The notes below the pieces were generated by a model. The model saw nothing but the letters and a program-made list of their open reading frames with translations, did no database searches and was not told the origin of the DNA. A program made the translations under genes and the position numbers. This document shows positions 21,551 to 34,440 of a stretch of 64,000 nt of DNA, piece by piece; position 1 is the stretch's first letter, and the number at the start of each line of letters is the position of its first letter. The stretch covers positions 10,181,501 through 10,245,500 of the forward strand of contig NC_058042.1 of assembly GCF_020085105.1 (NCBI RefSeq), read 5' to 3'. Source of the DNA: Siniperca chuatsi. Lineage: Eukaryota > Chordata > Actinopteri > Centrarchiformes > Sinipercidae.

Positions 21551-24180
21551 TTTCCATCTTATTGGTCTGTCGTCTGCCCCCTGTCTCACCACCCCTGTTA
21601 GATAAGCCAAAACATTTAGAACAGGATAATAGGTGACTAATGTACCATCTTTGGATTTGCACAGACTTTGGTTGAGTGATCAGTTTAGTTCAATTGATAC
21701 CTGGCTGCCTAGAAACCAGCTTCACTTTACTGCGTAGTTTGGGAAACTTCATAAACTTTGTTCTATTGCAGCTGTCATAGTAACACTAACACAAAGATTT
21801 AGAGTCCTTGATGTCAGAGCAACACTGAAACAAATCTGAAGAAATCTGAAATAGTTACTCTTTTATACAGTGCATACTGCAAACAAAGAAAAAAGTTGTT
21901 TGCATTTGATTTGATAGTGTCGATTTGATGCAAACAGCAACAGTGACGGGCTGTTTCTTCATCCTTGGTCACACAGCATTGATATCGCCTTTGAGACACT
22001 TTCATTTAGATGTCTGTTTTGATTGGTTGATGATTGATGATCTGGCCTCTGTTGTCTTTATCTTCTCTGGAGTCTGCAGTTATGGAATCACCCTGCAGTG
22101 GACTGCAGAAAGGGCTGCTGCAGAGATAGAGAGCTGGTTTCTGCTGAAGCTAACACCTTTTCCTGCCCAAAACAGGCCACCGATGTAGAGGGAATTATAA
22201 AATGTGGTTATAATTTTAAGTGTGTGTGTGTGTGTGTTTGTGTGTGTTTGTGTGTACACCTTCCACCCATTCCCATCTGTAGTTTCCAGGTAACAGTTGC
22301 TTTCAGCTGCTTACCTGTTTTCCCACCCTGTCCCCATTTCTCCCTCCCTCTCAGAAGTCCCTCCATGCATCAGTGTACAATCAATGGTACAGTCCGCAAT
22401 CTTTTTCTACATAAAAAACATCCTCACATTATGTTTGCTATACATTTGGGACTTTCCTCTGTGGATTTGTACGGTGTGTTTCTACTGTAAATGTTTCGTA
22501 AACAGCATTGTTAATGCTGTAGGCTGCTGGTTATGTAATGACCTATACTGTAGAAAAGCAAGGAAAGCAGAACACAGCAGCTTTAGTCATGTTGGGAATG
22601 TACAGCAACGTGTCTCTTTGCAAATCTGAATTACCCCTGGGGCCTGACTGGAGCTCTGTATCAGCCCTTTGGTCTTGTCATCACTCCCTAAACTCTCTGT
22701 ACTTCCCCTTTCCTTCTTTCATTCTCTGTAGTTTTCTGGAACTTTTCACCCATTTTTACCCTCATAGCCCTTATGCCAGTTCAACTCACTCCACCCATTC
22801 TTGTTTGAGTATGTAAATAGACTGGCAGGGAGAGCAGAGATCTCACCCATGTGTGCCAAATAGACGCATCCATTTGTCCGTCCGCCCCTTTTCCATGACT
22901 GCAAATCATTATCGCCATGGATACTTCCACAAATAGAGCATCAGTTGAATGAGAACACCTAGTGCATTAGAGAAAAGCCAAAGGCACACAAATGCACACA
23001 CACACACACACTCATTTCATACCTGAAGTGAGGGGACAGTGGTCTAGCCTGCTGGGTAGCCTCTTTTCAGGGCCCCTCACATGCTCGGTCTGACCCATTT
23101 TCAGTCTCTTTAACTGTGACATAGCAGATAAGTGCAGACACAGAGGAAACTGTCCAAACTGGGTCAAGACTGAAGTAGAATTTGGAGAAAACAATAAAAG
23201 TTGTTCAAAGTTCACATTTCCTGTTGGAAGTCAATGGACCTCGGAAATGAATGGACCAACGATATCAGATTGCTGTTTCAGACATGGCCGAATTCAAAGA
23301 ATCTGTTTAATTTCTTGGAGCACTTCACTCAAAATGCACAAGAATCTTCTGTTTGTACAATGCTTAATATAAACTTTTCAATTGTTAATGTTCATTAGCT
23401 TAACATTATTTCTTTCAAGATAGCAACAGCTGTAATCGTCCTAATCAGCACTGAACCCAGTTTGTTCCGTAACGGCAGGCAGCTGACCTGTAGATGGCTG
23501 CAGGGAGTGCAACCTCTGGTAAAGCTTTAATCAGTTAAGAGGATTGATCTGTGAGGTTACATACCTTTGTGGAGTGATTTTCTCTTTCAACATCATATTA
23601 ACAATCACAGCTCAGCACATTAAGATGTACATTCACACCCACACACATATGCTGACATTTCACTAGGAACAAAATGTATATTGCATATAAGGAAAGGAGG
23701 GAGGGAGCCAGAAATCCACTTCCAGAATGTCAAAAGTACTGTAAACATGTCATCAGAAAAGACTTTTAATTTTGAAGTAATTTAATTCAAATACTGCTAC
23801 ATGTAGTTCACATGCCAGTTGAATGCCAGTTTGCAGCCATGAAAGAGGTCTGACAACTGACAAAAAAAAGTCAACAAAGAGGATCACTGGTCAAACCCTC
23901 AAATCCAAACTTTATAAAGGATGATTGTAAGACATCAGAGAAAAGAGTAACTCCTGCACACGTCATGTCAGAAACAAACCATACATTTATTTAAATGGAC
24001 CATGTTTCAATCCCAGTTGTATCTTTGTCAGGTCAAAATGTTGAAAAAATGGTCACCATATGTATCTAAATAATTTGGGTGTGCTTTATTGCCTCTAAAT
24101 TCACCTTTTCATTTTTATAGATTTAATGTGTTATTTCTTCATGCCTATAGGTTACATAGACTTGCTTTATATATTTCCAT
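20286..24180. repeat. Intergenic with microsatellites
   Basis: No gene is visible. There is a pure (CT)n of 56 bases at 21483-21538, an interrupted (GT)n at 22221-22255 and a short (CA)n near 22996-23011. A segment at about 23945-24050 (in reverse, ...GAAACATGGTCCATTTAAATAAATG) has the look of a repeat end but was not identified. Open frames across the (CT)n run are repeat artefacts. Confidence 0.5.
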
Positions 24181-24184
24181 TTCA

Positions 24185-24295
24185 GAAGACTTTCTGACCT
24201 CCACTCATTTTTCAGAAGTCTTGTACTTTTTACTCCACTACATTTATCTGACAGCTGTATATACTTGGTAGATTAATATTCTATATCTTTGAGTA
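24185..24295 (+). repeat. Fragment of the ACTTTTACTT-type fish repeat
   Basis: The segment CTTGTACTTTTTACTCCACT (then ACATTTATCTGACAGCTGTA) matches the internal part of the family at 19495-20285. It is short and truncated on both sides. Confidence 0.5.
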
Positions 24296-24429
24296 AAATG
24301 TCTAAAAAAAACCACACCCTTGTATTAGCTTCAGGAAAACTGCATTTTAACATCATCTAAAAAGTTTTGGAAATATAATAGTTTTAAAAAATATTCTCCA
24401 ACTGTAGAGGAGTACATATGCCACCACAG

Positions 24430-24970
24430 AAAAGGGGAAAGGCTGACTGACTGACTGACTGACTGAATTGGCAAATGTGAGCAGGCTCTGTTGCATGCTG
24501 GGAGGCCTAGTCCCCGTCTTGGTGAGGAATCCCCACGGCAAGCCTGAAGGGAAAGAGCAGCACATTCTGACTTGGATTCCTCCCCAGAGACGAAGACTTC
24601 CTCACATTCTCTAAACTTAAACCCACTGAACTTAACTGCCTCCACCTTCCATTCACTGCACAACCGTCTCTGTGTGAAGCACTTCAGAAAATAGCTCACT
24701 CCCATATTTATTCTTTTATTTATGGCTGGTAGGAGCATTGGCAATGTGGACAGATGACATGCTGGACACACTCGGTAATTATTATCCCTTCATGATGATG
24801 TCAGTCACCACCCATGCAACCTCACCCCTCTCATCTACATTGACAGCATGATTAAAAATAGGCGGCTCCATATAGGTGATTTTGGTTCTAAGAAAATATG
24901 TTATGAAATTATGAAGAGTTTCCCTACGGGGATCAATAAAGTATTTCTGATTCTGATTCTGATATAGACA
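24430..24970 (+). repeat. (GACT)n tract and LINE-tail-like end
   Basis: A (TGAC)n run of about five units lies at 24443-24465. At 24908-24962 the sequence GAGTTTCCCTACGGGGATCA, followed by ATAAAGTATTTCTG and an (ATTCTG)n tail, resembles the 3' end of a 5'-truncated non-LTR element common in fish. Only the 3' end is recognisable. The region between shows nothing definite. Confidence 0.45.
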
Positions 24971-25518
24971 TCCCCACCATTCATGCCGTTCACATCCAGG
25001 CCCCATAGAGTTTTTCTTGTCTTTTTCTTTTCTCCTCTCCTCGAGACGACAAATCTTTTCCTCACTCATCAAAATTTGTATTTTTCATGTTTGTTTTCTG
25101 ATTGCTGTAGCGCGCACAGACAGTGCCATGTCACTAACAAAACTCGACACCTCTCTTCCTTGACCTGTAACCAAATTAATCAGATAGACAACATTCTTGT
25201 TGGCAGTGACATGTCTCCTTGGTTAAAAAACCCTCCTCCCCCATGAAGACTCCTCATTAGTTTCCACAGACCTTTCTTTCTTTTCTGTTTTACCACCTCA
25301 TTGAGAATTCTGTGTCAACCTGTGTGACAGGCGGTCGGTAATTTTGCTTCACCTTATTTCTTGGAATAACTTGCCTCTCCCAGTTCTTATGGTATGTAGG
25401 CTAAAGGTTCTCAAGTACTGAGTCTGCCAGGTGAGTAAAGCCTTGCCGTTGTAGACTATAGGAGCTGGGGGGGCCACATAGCCGTGGGAGAGAGAGGATG
25501 AAAGTGTGTGTGTGTGTG

Positions 25519-25554
25519 CTTTGAGTGCACATGTGAAAACATGTGCACTCAAAG
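25519..25554. repeat. Perfect 16-bp hairpin with GAAA loop
   Basis: The left arm CTTTGAGTGCACATGT (25519-25534) and right arm ACATGTGCACTCAAAG (25539-25554) are exact reverse complements around GAAA. It directly follows a short (GT)n run. No promoter or RNA-gene signal was recognised around it. Confidence 0.85.
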
Positions 25555-28500
25555 GAGAGAAGGAACTGAAGAGTCTCACAGATTTACTCTACATTTCACT
25601 GCCACTGTCACACTTGTCTTGTTTTATTGTTGGTCTGATAAAGGTGAGAGGATTAAAGTGGGTCTCCACAGAAAATATATGGTTTACCACATTAGAAGAA
25701 CATTGACTGTCGACCACATAGTGAGCATACTGTGTAGGTGTGTAGGTGTGTTGCATCCTTTTTTTCGCTATCCTGTGAAAACCATGTATCTCCAAATGGT
25801 TAACTTTTTTATTAAAAAAGAAAAATAACCCAGTTTTCAGCTTTGTGAAAATGAATTTTCAGATAATCCAGTGGGTTTTAAATGGTTTGAAGAAATATAG
25901 GACGTTTTTAATTCCATAAAGGAAGACTTAATCCTTGAGTTCATCTGAAACATTAAAAATCCACAAATTTGGAGATTTTTACTGGACAGTGATGATTTGC
26001 TGTATGTAGACCTTCGTGTGTCTCCCTTCCTCAGCTAATTCTGCCACTCCAAAACTAGTTTGTTCTTTCTTTGTGTGAAGTTAATTCACTCAGAAATATT
26101 GTTTTGTGTAATTTGCTTTGATTTTAATTCACAAAAATGAATATTCAGTTCTAGTACCTGATATAATTAAACATAGTAATGTATTGTTAATGAAATCATA
26201 CCAAGTTCACTGGTTGATTCATTTCACCCTCGAAAAATGTTATTCTTACATGAATGTAAGAATTGCAAAATTGTTTTAGAATGAGATGGGTAGATAGTAA
26301 AAATGTGTTGCCTTTTTTAACTGTTCAGACATTTGTGTTTGTAAAACTACAACAACAACATCTTTAAACTTCAAAAGAAACTTTTAAAAAATCTCTGTGT
26401 ATCACTGCCTTGGCATGAAAAGTTTGCACTGGAGTAAAAAAAATGGAGAGAGGATGAGATGTCGATGAGAAAAACACACATTGGTGCAAAATATGGTGTA
26501 TGTGCTGTTTATTTATCTGAAGAAGTTTGAAGTGTTTTTTTTACAGCTGCAAGCTCCTCACACAGTTAGGGATTAAGTGCTTTGCTCAAAGGTACTATAT
26601 TAGTAGCTGTTGGCACTTTTGTTGTTTTGCCTAATTTGATTGCATAAGACGCTTGCTTTTGGAAGTCATTAAAGTTGCCCATTCTTAGAAATGACTTTTA
26701 TTACAGTGCAATATACTGTAGAATAACCCAAGACACTCCTGCAGAGACAGATACAATGATAGTTTTATCAGTTCATCTGAATACCATGTGACTTCATGTG
26801 ATGTCAGCATATGTAAATTAAAACCCAGTTCTAATAAAACTGTTATTTTTCTGTTTTACTACACTTTAAAAGACATAAAGTAGCACAGCAAAAATGCATG
26901 GATACTTGGAGATTTTGCTTCAAGGAATGAGATGTTGTGCTGTCTGTTCTGATGCTGTTACATTATATAACTGACCTTACTTGTGTTTTGTGAGCTTGTA
27001 GTACATACTTCAGTCTGTCATGTGTGTAGTACGTTTCGCTATATGTAAGTAACATGTGGGAGATGTTCTGCTTGGTTGCACACACAAACCTGATGGGCAG
27101 AGAGGATGGCGGGGCTTAGCAGCAGATGTTAGACCACTGCTGGCTCTGCTTCCTTATCAGTAAGTAGGGCACATTCACTAACTCACTCCCAGTGTGCCTA
27201 CCTGTAAAGCCCTAAACCCCAAGTCTCACAGCAGAAAGCAAATCAACACACAGGCCAGTCTGAGGGGAGGACTCTTGTTTGTCTTCATCAACACAGAAGA
27301 AGAAGAAGAAGAAGAAGAAGAAGAAGAAGAAGAAGAAGAAGAAGAAGAAGAAGAAGAAGAAGAAGAAGAAGAAGGAGAAAAAAACAGCAGCTCTCAGACC
27401 CGCTGTACTCATCTCAGCCTCTGTTATCTCCTACTGTTTCCTCAGTTGGGTCCTTAGGTCGTCATTAGTACTCCTGAGGAAAAGTTCCCATAACACACAA
27501 GACCAATGTTGATACACTGCATGGTATGTAGTCGTATTATAGTTAAATATAGTATGTTAAAGCACTGCTGTACAGTCCCTCTTCCAGGAAAGAGGAGGGG
27601 TTATACTGTAAAAAAAGAATTTATTGTGTCATCTTTTCTTTCGTTTAAATGCCAATATTATTCTCCTGTTTCCTGTTTTCACTGACTAAAATATCAAGTT
27701 CTATGAATTTAGCAAACATATTTACAGAACTGAGGATAAACATACACATAAAAATTGGCTTAAGCATGGTGAAAGCAGAATGCCAGACACACCTCTGCGT
27801 ATAGATAGAGAAGAAAACTTGGACCATATTTGTGAACCATATCTAAACATTTCTTTTGCAAATGTATTTTCAGAGATGAGTATGAGTATATATTTAACTA
27901 TGTATTTAGATATGTTTCAGTCAGAAGAAGAAATAGTGAGAACTGTGAATTCTGAGCTGCATAAAGGACAGTTTGCATTAATATATATAGTCAATAACCA
28001 CTACTTAGAAGTAAGGCATGTGTGTATGTATTCTACTATTAAACCTGCAATAACTGATTTTTTGGCTGCTTTGGAGCAGCCTGAACACGCTGTGAACACA
28101 ACATTGACATATTATCACTGTTGATGTGGCAAACATTTGCCGATTTACACATCCAGCAACTACAGAGCAATATTAGCATTCATTTGAAGTCGTGTTTCTG
28201 ACCACATGGTGAATATTAGTCCAATGTTCATTCTCCTTTATGCTCTGTTTTTGGTCTCTACCAACTTCTGAGGGAAATAACTGGCTCTTTAGCCGCTAAA
28301 TGTTCCACTATGTTCCCCAGCTAGTTGCTAACTTTGGCCTGTCTGTCGTTTGGTGCTGAGCAGGTACAGTGGATTGAGAGGGTTTTTAGAACTGGATGGA
28401 AATGTTGCCATGATCTAGATTCTCTGCTATACTGTATCTTTCCCACTTTCTCCTATTACTTTGTTCTGTCTTTGTGAAGTGTAGATTTGCATCTTCCTTT

Positions 28501-29559
28501 TTACACTGGCACTTTCCCATTTCTTTTCTGCATTAAATTTATCCATTAAGCCTGTCTCTAGGCCATAGACGCTCCCCTCTCTCATGAAAGGGATTATTGC
28601 GAGGTAATATTTGTTCATGCACACTCTGTGAGAACAGTGCACACACAGAAGTGGTAGGCTTGCTAACAAAGCCGCAGGCCCTCACCCAGAAAAAAAAACT
28701 AAATAGAGTGTGTTTGTGCTTGTTCACCTTTCACATTTGATAGCAGACCAATATAAAAGAACATACCATAGTCATTTCCTTCTACAGAGTTTGACAATGC
28801 CATAAGCAGCTGAAAATCTGGGTGAGACGTGTACCTGTTATCCTGAGATGTCAACAATCTCAGAAACAAAAGGAGAAATAGAGGACAGATTGAAGACACA
28901 AAGAGAGACAGATGTTGTCATTGGCCTTATGATGAAACACTGAAACTCAAAGCATCGCCTGGTGCAATTTGCATGTGTACCTGAATGTGTAGCAAGTAAT
29001 AATTATTCTAGACCTGGAATTTCTCTCTCTGTCTTCCCTCTGTCTGTTTGTGCTTTCTACATTCAACTCAGCTGCCACTCCACATCAGACACTTGTGTTG
29101 CTCTGCTCTCCTCTGCAGTTTGAAAAGGATCACAGCCTACTGAGTTCAGTTGCTCATGCATGACTATAACCAGTTATGCAATTAAACAAAAACAGCCATT
29201 GATTTCTCTCTTATCTGACCTGATGCACAAAAGTTAATACATTGGATTCTGATTACCTAATCAAGTCTATTTCTTCTGTCATAGGAATCAATGTTGTACC
29301 ATAGTCTTATTCAATACTGTCTCCTAGAAAGTACGTTTATATAAAACTAATGTGCATTTCATAATTTTGAAGGAAATGTAATGCCAACTGCATTTGCTGG
29401 TTCCCTGGTGAGCCCAGGGTGAAGACAAGAATCTAAGAAGTCACTGTGCCCGTCCAAGAAAGACTCACAAGACCCCCCGTAAAACCATAAATTGTCATTT
29501 TTAGACTTCAATCTTTCCACATATTAAACAAACAAGATATAACATATTAATTAATGAGT
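25555..29559. repeat. Intergenic with long (GAA)n microsatellite
   Basis: No gene is recognised. The main feature is a (GAA)n/(TTC)n array of about 80 bp (27295-27375, roughly 26 units), nearly pure, ending in GGAGAAAAAA. Open frames through it encode only poly-Glu, poly-Lys or poly-Phe and are artefacts. An open frame at 27780-28124 (114 codons) shows no known motif. Confidence 0.55.
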
Positions 29560-29765
29560 TTAAGAGGTGGTAGTCAGATTTTGTTACCTTAGGACAGAGC
29601 AAGGCTAGCCTTTTCCAGTCTTTATACTAAGCTAAGCTGCTGGCTGTAACCTTATATTGAATGGACAAATATGTGCGTGGTATGGATTTTCTTATCTGAC
29701 TCTCAGAATAAGCGCATTCTTTAAAATGTCGAACTATGCCTTTAATAAACATCTTTCTACGACAC
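29560..29765 (+). repeat. Teleost interspersed repeat copy
   Basis: The stretch includes TTTTGTTACCTTAGGACAGA, CCAGTCTTTATACTAAGCTA, GCTGCTGGCTGTA and AAAATGTCGAACTATGCCTT in order. I recognise this as a recurrent fish repeat. It has no coding capacity; boundaries are approximate. Confidence 0.6.
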
Positions 29766-32379
29766 AGGATTGTCTTAATTGTTTTTTTATTGAAACCACC
29801 TGAACTGAGCACTAGTTTAAGTAGCTGTGATCAAAAAGGCAAATTCTTGATCTAAATGCAGAGAAGTAGAGGCAAAATATTTGTAATCCTACTCATTTGG
29901 ATGAAGTTATTTTCATTACCTTCCTGAGTGTCTAAGGGGGGATTTAACAAAGGTGTAAAAAATCAGTCCTAGTTTGTCACCTTGGCCTGTCTGTGGCACT
30001 GGATTTATCTGAAAGCACACCATTATCCATTCATTACCAGCTGTACACATGTCCACACTCATAGCAAACCCAGTGTATTGATTTGTCTCATCATTACTGG
30101 AGCACTTACGCTGTGACATCACAGGAGGTGTGTTCATTTAGACAGAAAGAGAAATGGTTCAGCAGGATATAGAGGGGTGAGCAGAGGTAGGGGCTCCTCT
30201 GTCATCTACCCTTATGTAAACACTGGAAAATGATACAATCCTTCAATCCCAAATTCTGACGTGCTCTTAAAGGGATTTTTGGTTGAACTCTGAACTGCCC
30301 AATCTCCCAATCTAATCCTTCCTGATAAGAGTTATGTAGGCTGTAAAAAAAGTGTTCAACAGATGCAAAGAAGACCTGTAATCCAGTTGCATTTTGTTTT
30401 AAATTATGCAATATATTCCTCAGCAGTGGAGAGGAGCAGAGATGAACTGAACTGCAATGACCCATCCACCAAAAAACTCCGCTCCAGCCTATCATCCCAC
30501 ACAAGGGTGTACTGTGGAGCATGTAGTGCAGCTGGGAAAACACGTACGCACATAAACACACACACACAAGTCTCCAGATTACCCAATGAACACACACCTC
30601 AGTTGGTCCAAGAGCTGTAGCACTCCATGGTACAGGATTACATGTTATTGCAAAACAAACCTGAGTTCAGTGTCCCCTGAGGAAGGATGCAGTGCTGTCG
30701 ACTTGCAACAACAGCAATGTGTTTTTCCACTTCCCCTCCTATCACATCATGCCATAGTAGTACAGGTTAATGACTGACACTTTACAAAGGCCAATTGATA
30801 GACTTTCACAGACCTGCTTTACATGTAACTGGGAAATTCCATTTTCAAAGCCATGTTATATGGTCACTGGAGAGGAAGCCATATTGACTTTCAAACCCTG
30901 GCATGTCTTTGAAGGATTCATCTCAGATAAGGACCCTCGGCATTTTTGTGGCAGGTTGCCAGTGATGTCAGCCCAGAGATGTGTAGATAGCCAATCCAAG
31001 CAGAGCACTGTGAAACCCTTTTATCCAATAATTTGAATGCAGGGGTGGGCAGATCGCAGTGACAGCTTGGCTGGGGCAGGCCAAGATTGGCCAGACAGGC
31101 TCCCCATTAGACTTGCCACTCTGCTGACAGAACTGAACATTGTGTGCTTTTCCCCTGTTGTAGTGCTGCATCGATCCGCAGTGGCAGACACACACAGAGG
31201 CAATGCAGGAGGCTATGGAAGCAGGGCAGTGAGAGCAGCTGCAGTGATCAGACCTGAAAAGACAGGTCGGATCCCATGCTGGTAATCTTTATACTGTTGG
31301 CTGGCTGTGTTCTACACAAGCCTATTATTGCTACACGTCAATGCACCATCCACTCTGTAGTCCTCCTAAGTTTAGCTGATGGGAAACTGAACAGGGATGG
31401 AGTCCAACACGCAGAGCAATCTGTGTGAGTTTCAGGTTCAGCTGTGATCAGTCTGTGTCTTAATGGAGAGTGCTGCTGTTCAGGGCCTGTGACACACACT
31501 CTGAGAGGAGAGGCTAGTCAATCCTACACATACCGCTGGTTGTAGCCAGCTATGAGGTCACCGAGGTTCGGACCTCTGATATTATTTCCTTAAAACATTT
31601 CTATATCAACAACTATATTATAGTATTTGTCATGGCATTGGATTTCTCCAGAATCGCATACCCCACCAAGTTTCTGCTACTACTTTGTTGTATGGTGTGT
31701 TGTGAACAAAGGTTGGCATCATCTCGCCAGCACAGCTAAACAGCTCTGTGTGCACAACTTAGTAAGGGGCGCTCCAGTTATATAGCCTACCTCTGGGAGC
31801 AAGATTGGTCAATGCCATGAATGAAATATGCGTACTACACTATTCCCCCACTCACCCAGTAAGTGTCAAAGAAAAAAGCTCTGCTGGAAGTCAAAGTATC
31901 ATTTCAAATTATTTAATAAAATTTAAGAATACCCCACGGATAGTAATAACAGTAATCCATACCATATATATCAAAATAGTTACCACATACCTGTTGTTGG
32001 AAATGAAATTTTTTTTCCCCTTTACTAGGCTAATACAAAAGCAGGAATACATTTTAGCACAAAAGAGCTACAGATGTAACCTATTATACATCCTTTTCAC
32101 GCATCTTTATCAAGGGGACTCTTAGCCTAATCATTTTAATAATATTATAATACGATGGACCTAGGTCACTCGCTGCTTAGCCAATGCTAACGTTAGCTAG
32201 TTAACGTTAGAATAGTCAGCCGAAGTTGCGACAGCATTAGGGAATTATGCTAGGCTACAAAAACAGTTATGAGCACCAGCAGTAGCTGAGGGTCTCACTT
32301 TATGATAGCGTTACAATTATGTTATCTTATTTTCATCGTCCTTAATTGAATTAATCATCATTCATCATCGTCATCATGG
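29766..32379. other. Intergenic, no gene recognised
   Basis: Open frames here (for example on the - strand at 30202-30597) are isolated and carry no known domain. A small TAACGTTAGCTAGTTAACGT palindrome lies around 32188-32208. Otherwise nothing was recognised. Confidence 0.5.
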
Positions 32380-32407
32380 CATGGCACACATACTACCTCA
32401 CTGCATG

Positions 32408-32680
32408 CTACTCCCTGCTTACAGCTTCAGCTACACTCCTCCTGCTCCTCTGCCTGCCTCCTCTACAGTGGCCATGGCCAGCCACCTCTCCTCCTTCCAC
32501 CTGTTGCTGCATAATGGCGAGTACTGCTGTCGCCATAGATGTTGAAGCTACTGCTGCAGCCCCTGCAGCAAACATATCTGTGATTTTTGCACATTTGGTG
32601 GCACTGCATCTAGATTCTTTTATTTGTGGCCCACTACTTCTCTCCACTCCCTTCTTCACAGATGTTTGGCTTTGACACAA
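32408..32680 (-). pseudogene. Possible N-terminal remnant of a hAT-like transposase
   Basis: A 90-codon open frame on the - strand reads SGPQIKESRCSATKCAKITD near its start. This loosely resembles the SGAQ...K(L/I)xKIxxFF-type N terminus of ZMYM-like hAT transposases in fish. The rest is alanine-rich and uninformative. No transposase core (DDE region, hAT dimerisation domain) follows, so this is at most a 5' fragment. It may be chance. Confidence 0.25.
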
Positions 32681-32879
32681 GAAACAGAGAGGACTGAGGG
32701 GGAGAGGTGGGGCCAGCCCAGTAAGAGATGTGATTGGGCCAGTCTAGCGTCATTATAAAAAATTGACCAATGGGCTTCTGCCCCTGCTTTATGGGTCGGT
32801 CATTAGCAATAAAAAATGTATAATTTTTTTTATATTAAAAATTTTAATTATAAAATTATTATCGGCCCCAAGGTGAGTC

Positions 32880-33350
32880 GTGAGTAGGATTGAGAATTGT
32901 AGTGTAGTTTTATTTTGAAATGCTCTTTTCCCCTCCTTTTCCCCTAGTTTTACTTCCTGTCTTTGTTTGCTTTTCCCGCCAGGTTTGATTGTTTGCTCCG
33001 CCCTGATCAGTTTCACCTGTGTCTCATTGTCTCCCCTCACCTGAGTGAATTTAAGTCTGTTAGCTTCCTTTGTTCTGTGTCAGTTCATCATTGCCTATTT
33101 GCCAAGCGTCCCAGCCTTTGTTTCTCAGCGTGTTGGATTTTCTTCTGTTTCTCTTGGGCCTTGCATGGACTTTGGATTTTGGACTTTGCCTGCTCCCTGT
33201 CAGAATTATTTGCCTTTGTTGGACTGCCTCCTTGATTTTGACCACTGCCTGTCTGACAAATCCACATAAGTCCTTGTATTTTCATTAAATCATTGAACTG
33301 CACCTACTCTGCATTTATGTCTGAATTTTGGGTCCTATTCCCTTGTATTC
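32880..33350 (+). repeat. LTR-like or promoter-like interspersed repeat
   Basis: The segment contains TTCCTGTCTTTGTTTGC, CACCTGTGTCTCATTGTCTC, a TATA-like GAATTTAAGTCTGTT and, later, TTTTGGACTTTGCCTG and TTGACCACTGCCTGTCTG. It ends around CATTAAATCATTGAACTGCA (a variant polyadenylation context). The order resembles an LTR or solo-LTR type repeat frequent in fish. No matching partner LTR or internal domain is present in the window, so it would be a solo copy. Confidence 0.45.
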
Positions 33351-33689
33351 CCTGTTTTCCCTGCTTGGTGAATTGCAGTAATATATTTTCCCCCTTTTTT
33401 CACTGCCATGACATGTGTAACTTTTAGATTATGGTTTATTGTTTGGATGAACTTAAGTAATGAGTGTGTGAACATTTGTCAGGTTATTTAGGGAACAATT
33501 TGAAAAATACTGCAGTTGTGCCCCTCTGCTCAAATTGTTTTGACAGTGAAAGTGATTTCAATGCAATAAGAAACTGAACTGAAAAAAAGAGTAATTTCAA
33601 GGGTAGCCATATTTGTGACTAATAATAATAATAATTAAAAAAAACTTGTGGACACCTCTAAATCTGTACTTTCAACTTAAAGGGGTACT

Positions 33690-34440
33690 CCAGCAATTTA
33701 GTATGCAGCCTTCCTCAAACTGATCAATGAAAAGATCCACCTGCGCACCGCCCACTCAGAGCTGATTGGCTACTGGAGCGCTCAGCACAGTGGCCTGAAC
33801 AAGGTCTTCCATCAGACTGTCCTCACCAGAAAAACGTCCATATAGCTTGTTTGTGCTAGCAGCTTATTACAACCCATGTTTACATTTTATTGTAGGATGC
33901 AACCTGTCATGGTAATTATGACGGGAGCAAACCGGGAAGTCAGGTGACTTAGTATAAAGAGTTAGAAAGTCCGCTTATGGAGGTGGTGGGGTGGATGGAT
34001 GACACAAACAAAGGACTTTCACCCAGGAGACCAGGTTTGTGTCCAATGTGAAACCAAAAGGCACCGTTGAATTATTTTGAGTTACATTAGTTGTGTAACT
34101 TACGTAACACACTTATTTTAACCCAAACCATGATCTTTTCCTAAGCCTAAACCCAACCAAACTGTGACCGTATCACAACGTTAACCACATGTTTAAAGTT
34201 TTACGTAACATATGCTTGCGGCCCATCCTCAACTGCCACTGGTATGGGGCACTAATTTAGGAAACGCTCCCGTGGGATGTACTAGAGGGTAAGTAATTAC
34301 TGTTACTCTCAAAATGCATTAAAATGCATAGATTTATACTATAGTCTTCAAATTTTTCTCCGGGGGGCATGCCCCAGAAACCTCCTAGCGAGGCTACTAA
34401 TGACCTCAGTATTTCTAAAATCCTGGCTACGGCCCTGCGT
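33690..34440. repeat. Cluster of diverged fish repeats
   Basis: Around 34100-34230 the sequence has the CCCAAACCATGATCTTTTCC then TAAACCCAACCAAACTGTGA signature of a common fish repeat. About 34350-34437 (CCGGGGGGCATGCCCCAGAA ... CTGGCTACGGCCCTG) is a second fragment. The 5' part (GGGGTACTCCAGCAATTTAG at 33682) may be a third. None is coding. Confidence 0.45.

Noticed and set aside
21339..21662. Open frames encoding poly-Ser-Leu or Arg-Glu runs
   Set aside because: They are translations of the (CT)n microsatellite on both strands, with no codon bias outside the repeat.
24331..24771. 146-codon open frame on the - strand
   Set aside because: Partly made by the (TGAC)n tract (Gln-Ser-Val repeats), with no motif and no splice context.
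27194..27512. Open frames encoding poly-Glu, poly-Lys and poly-Phe
   Set aside because: They are translations of the (GAA)n microsatellite in three frames.
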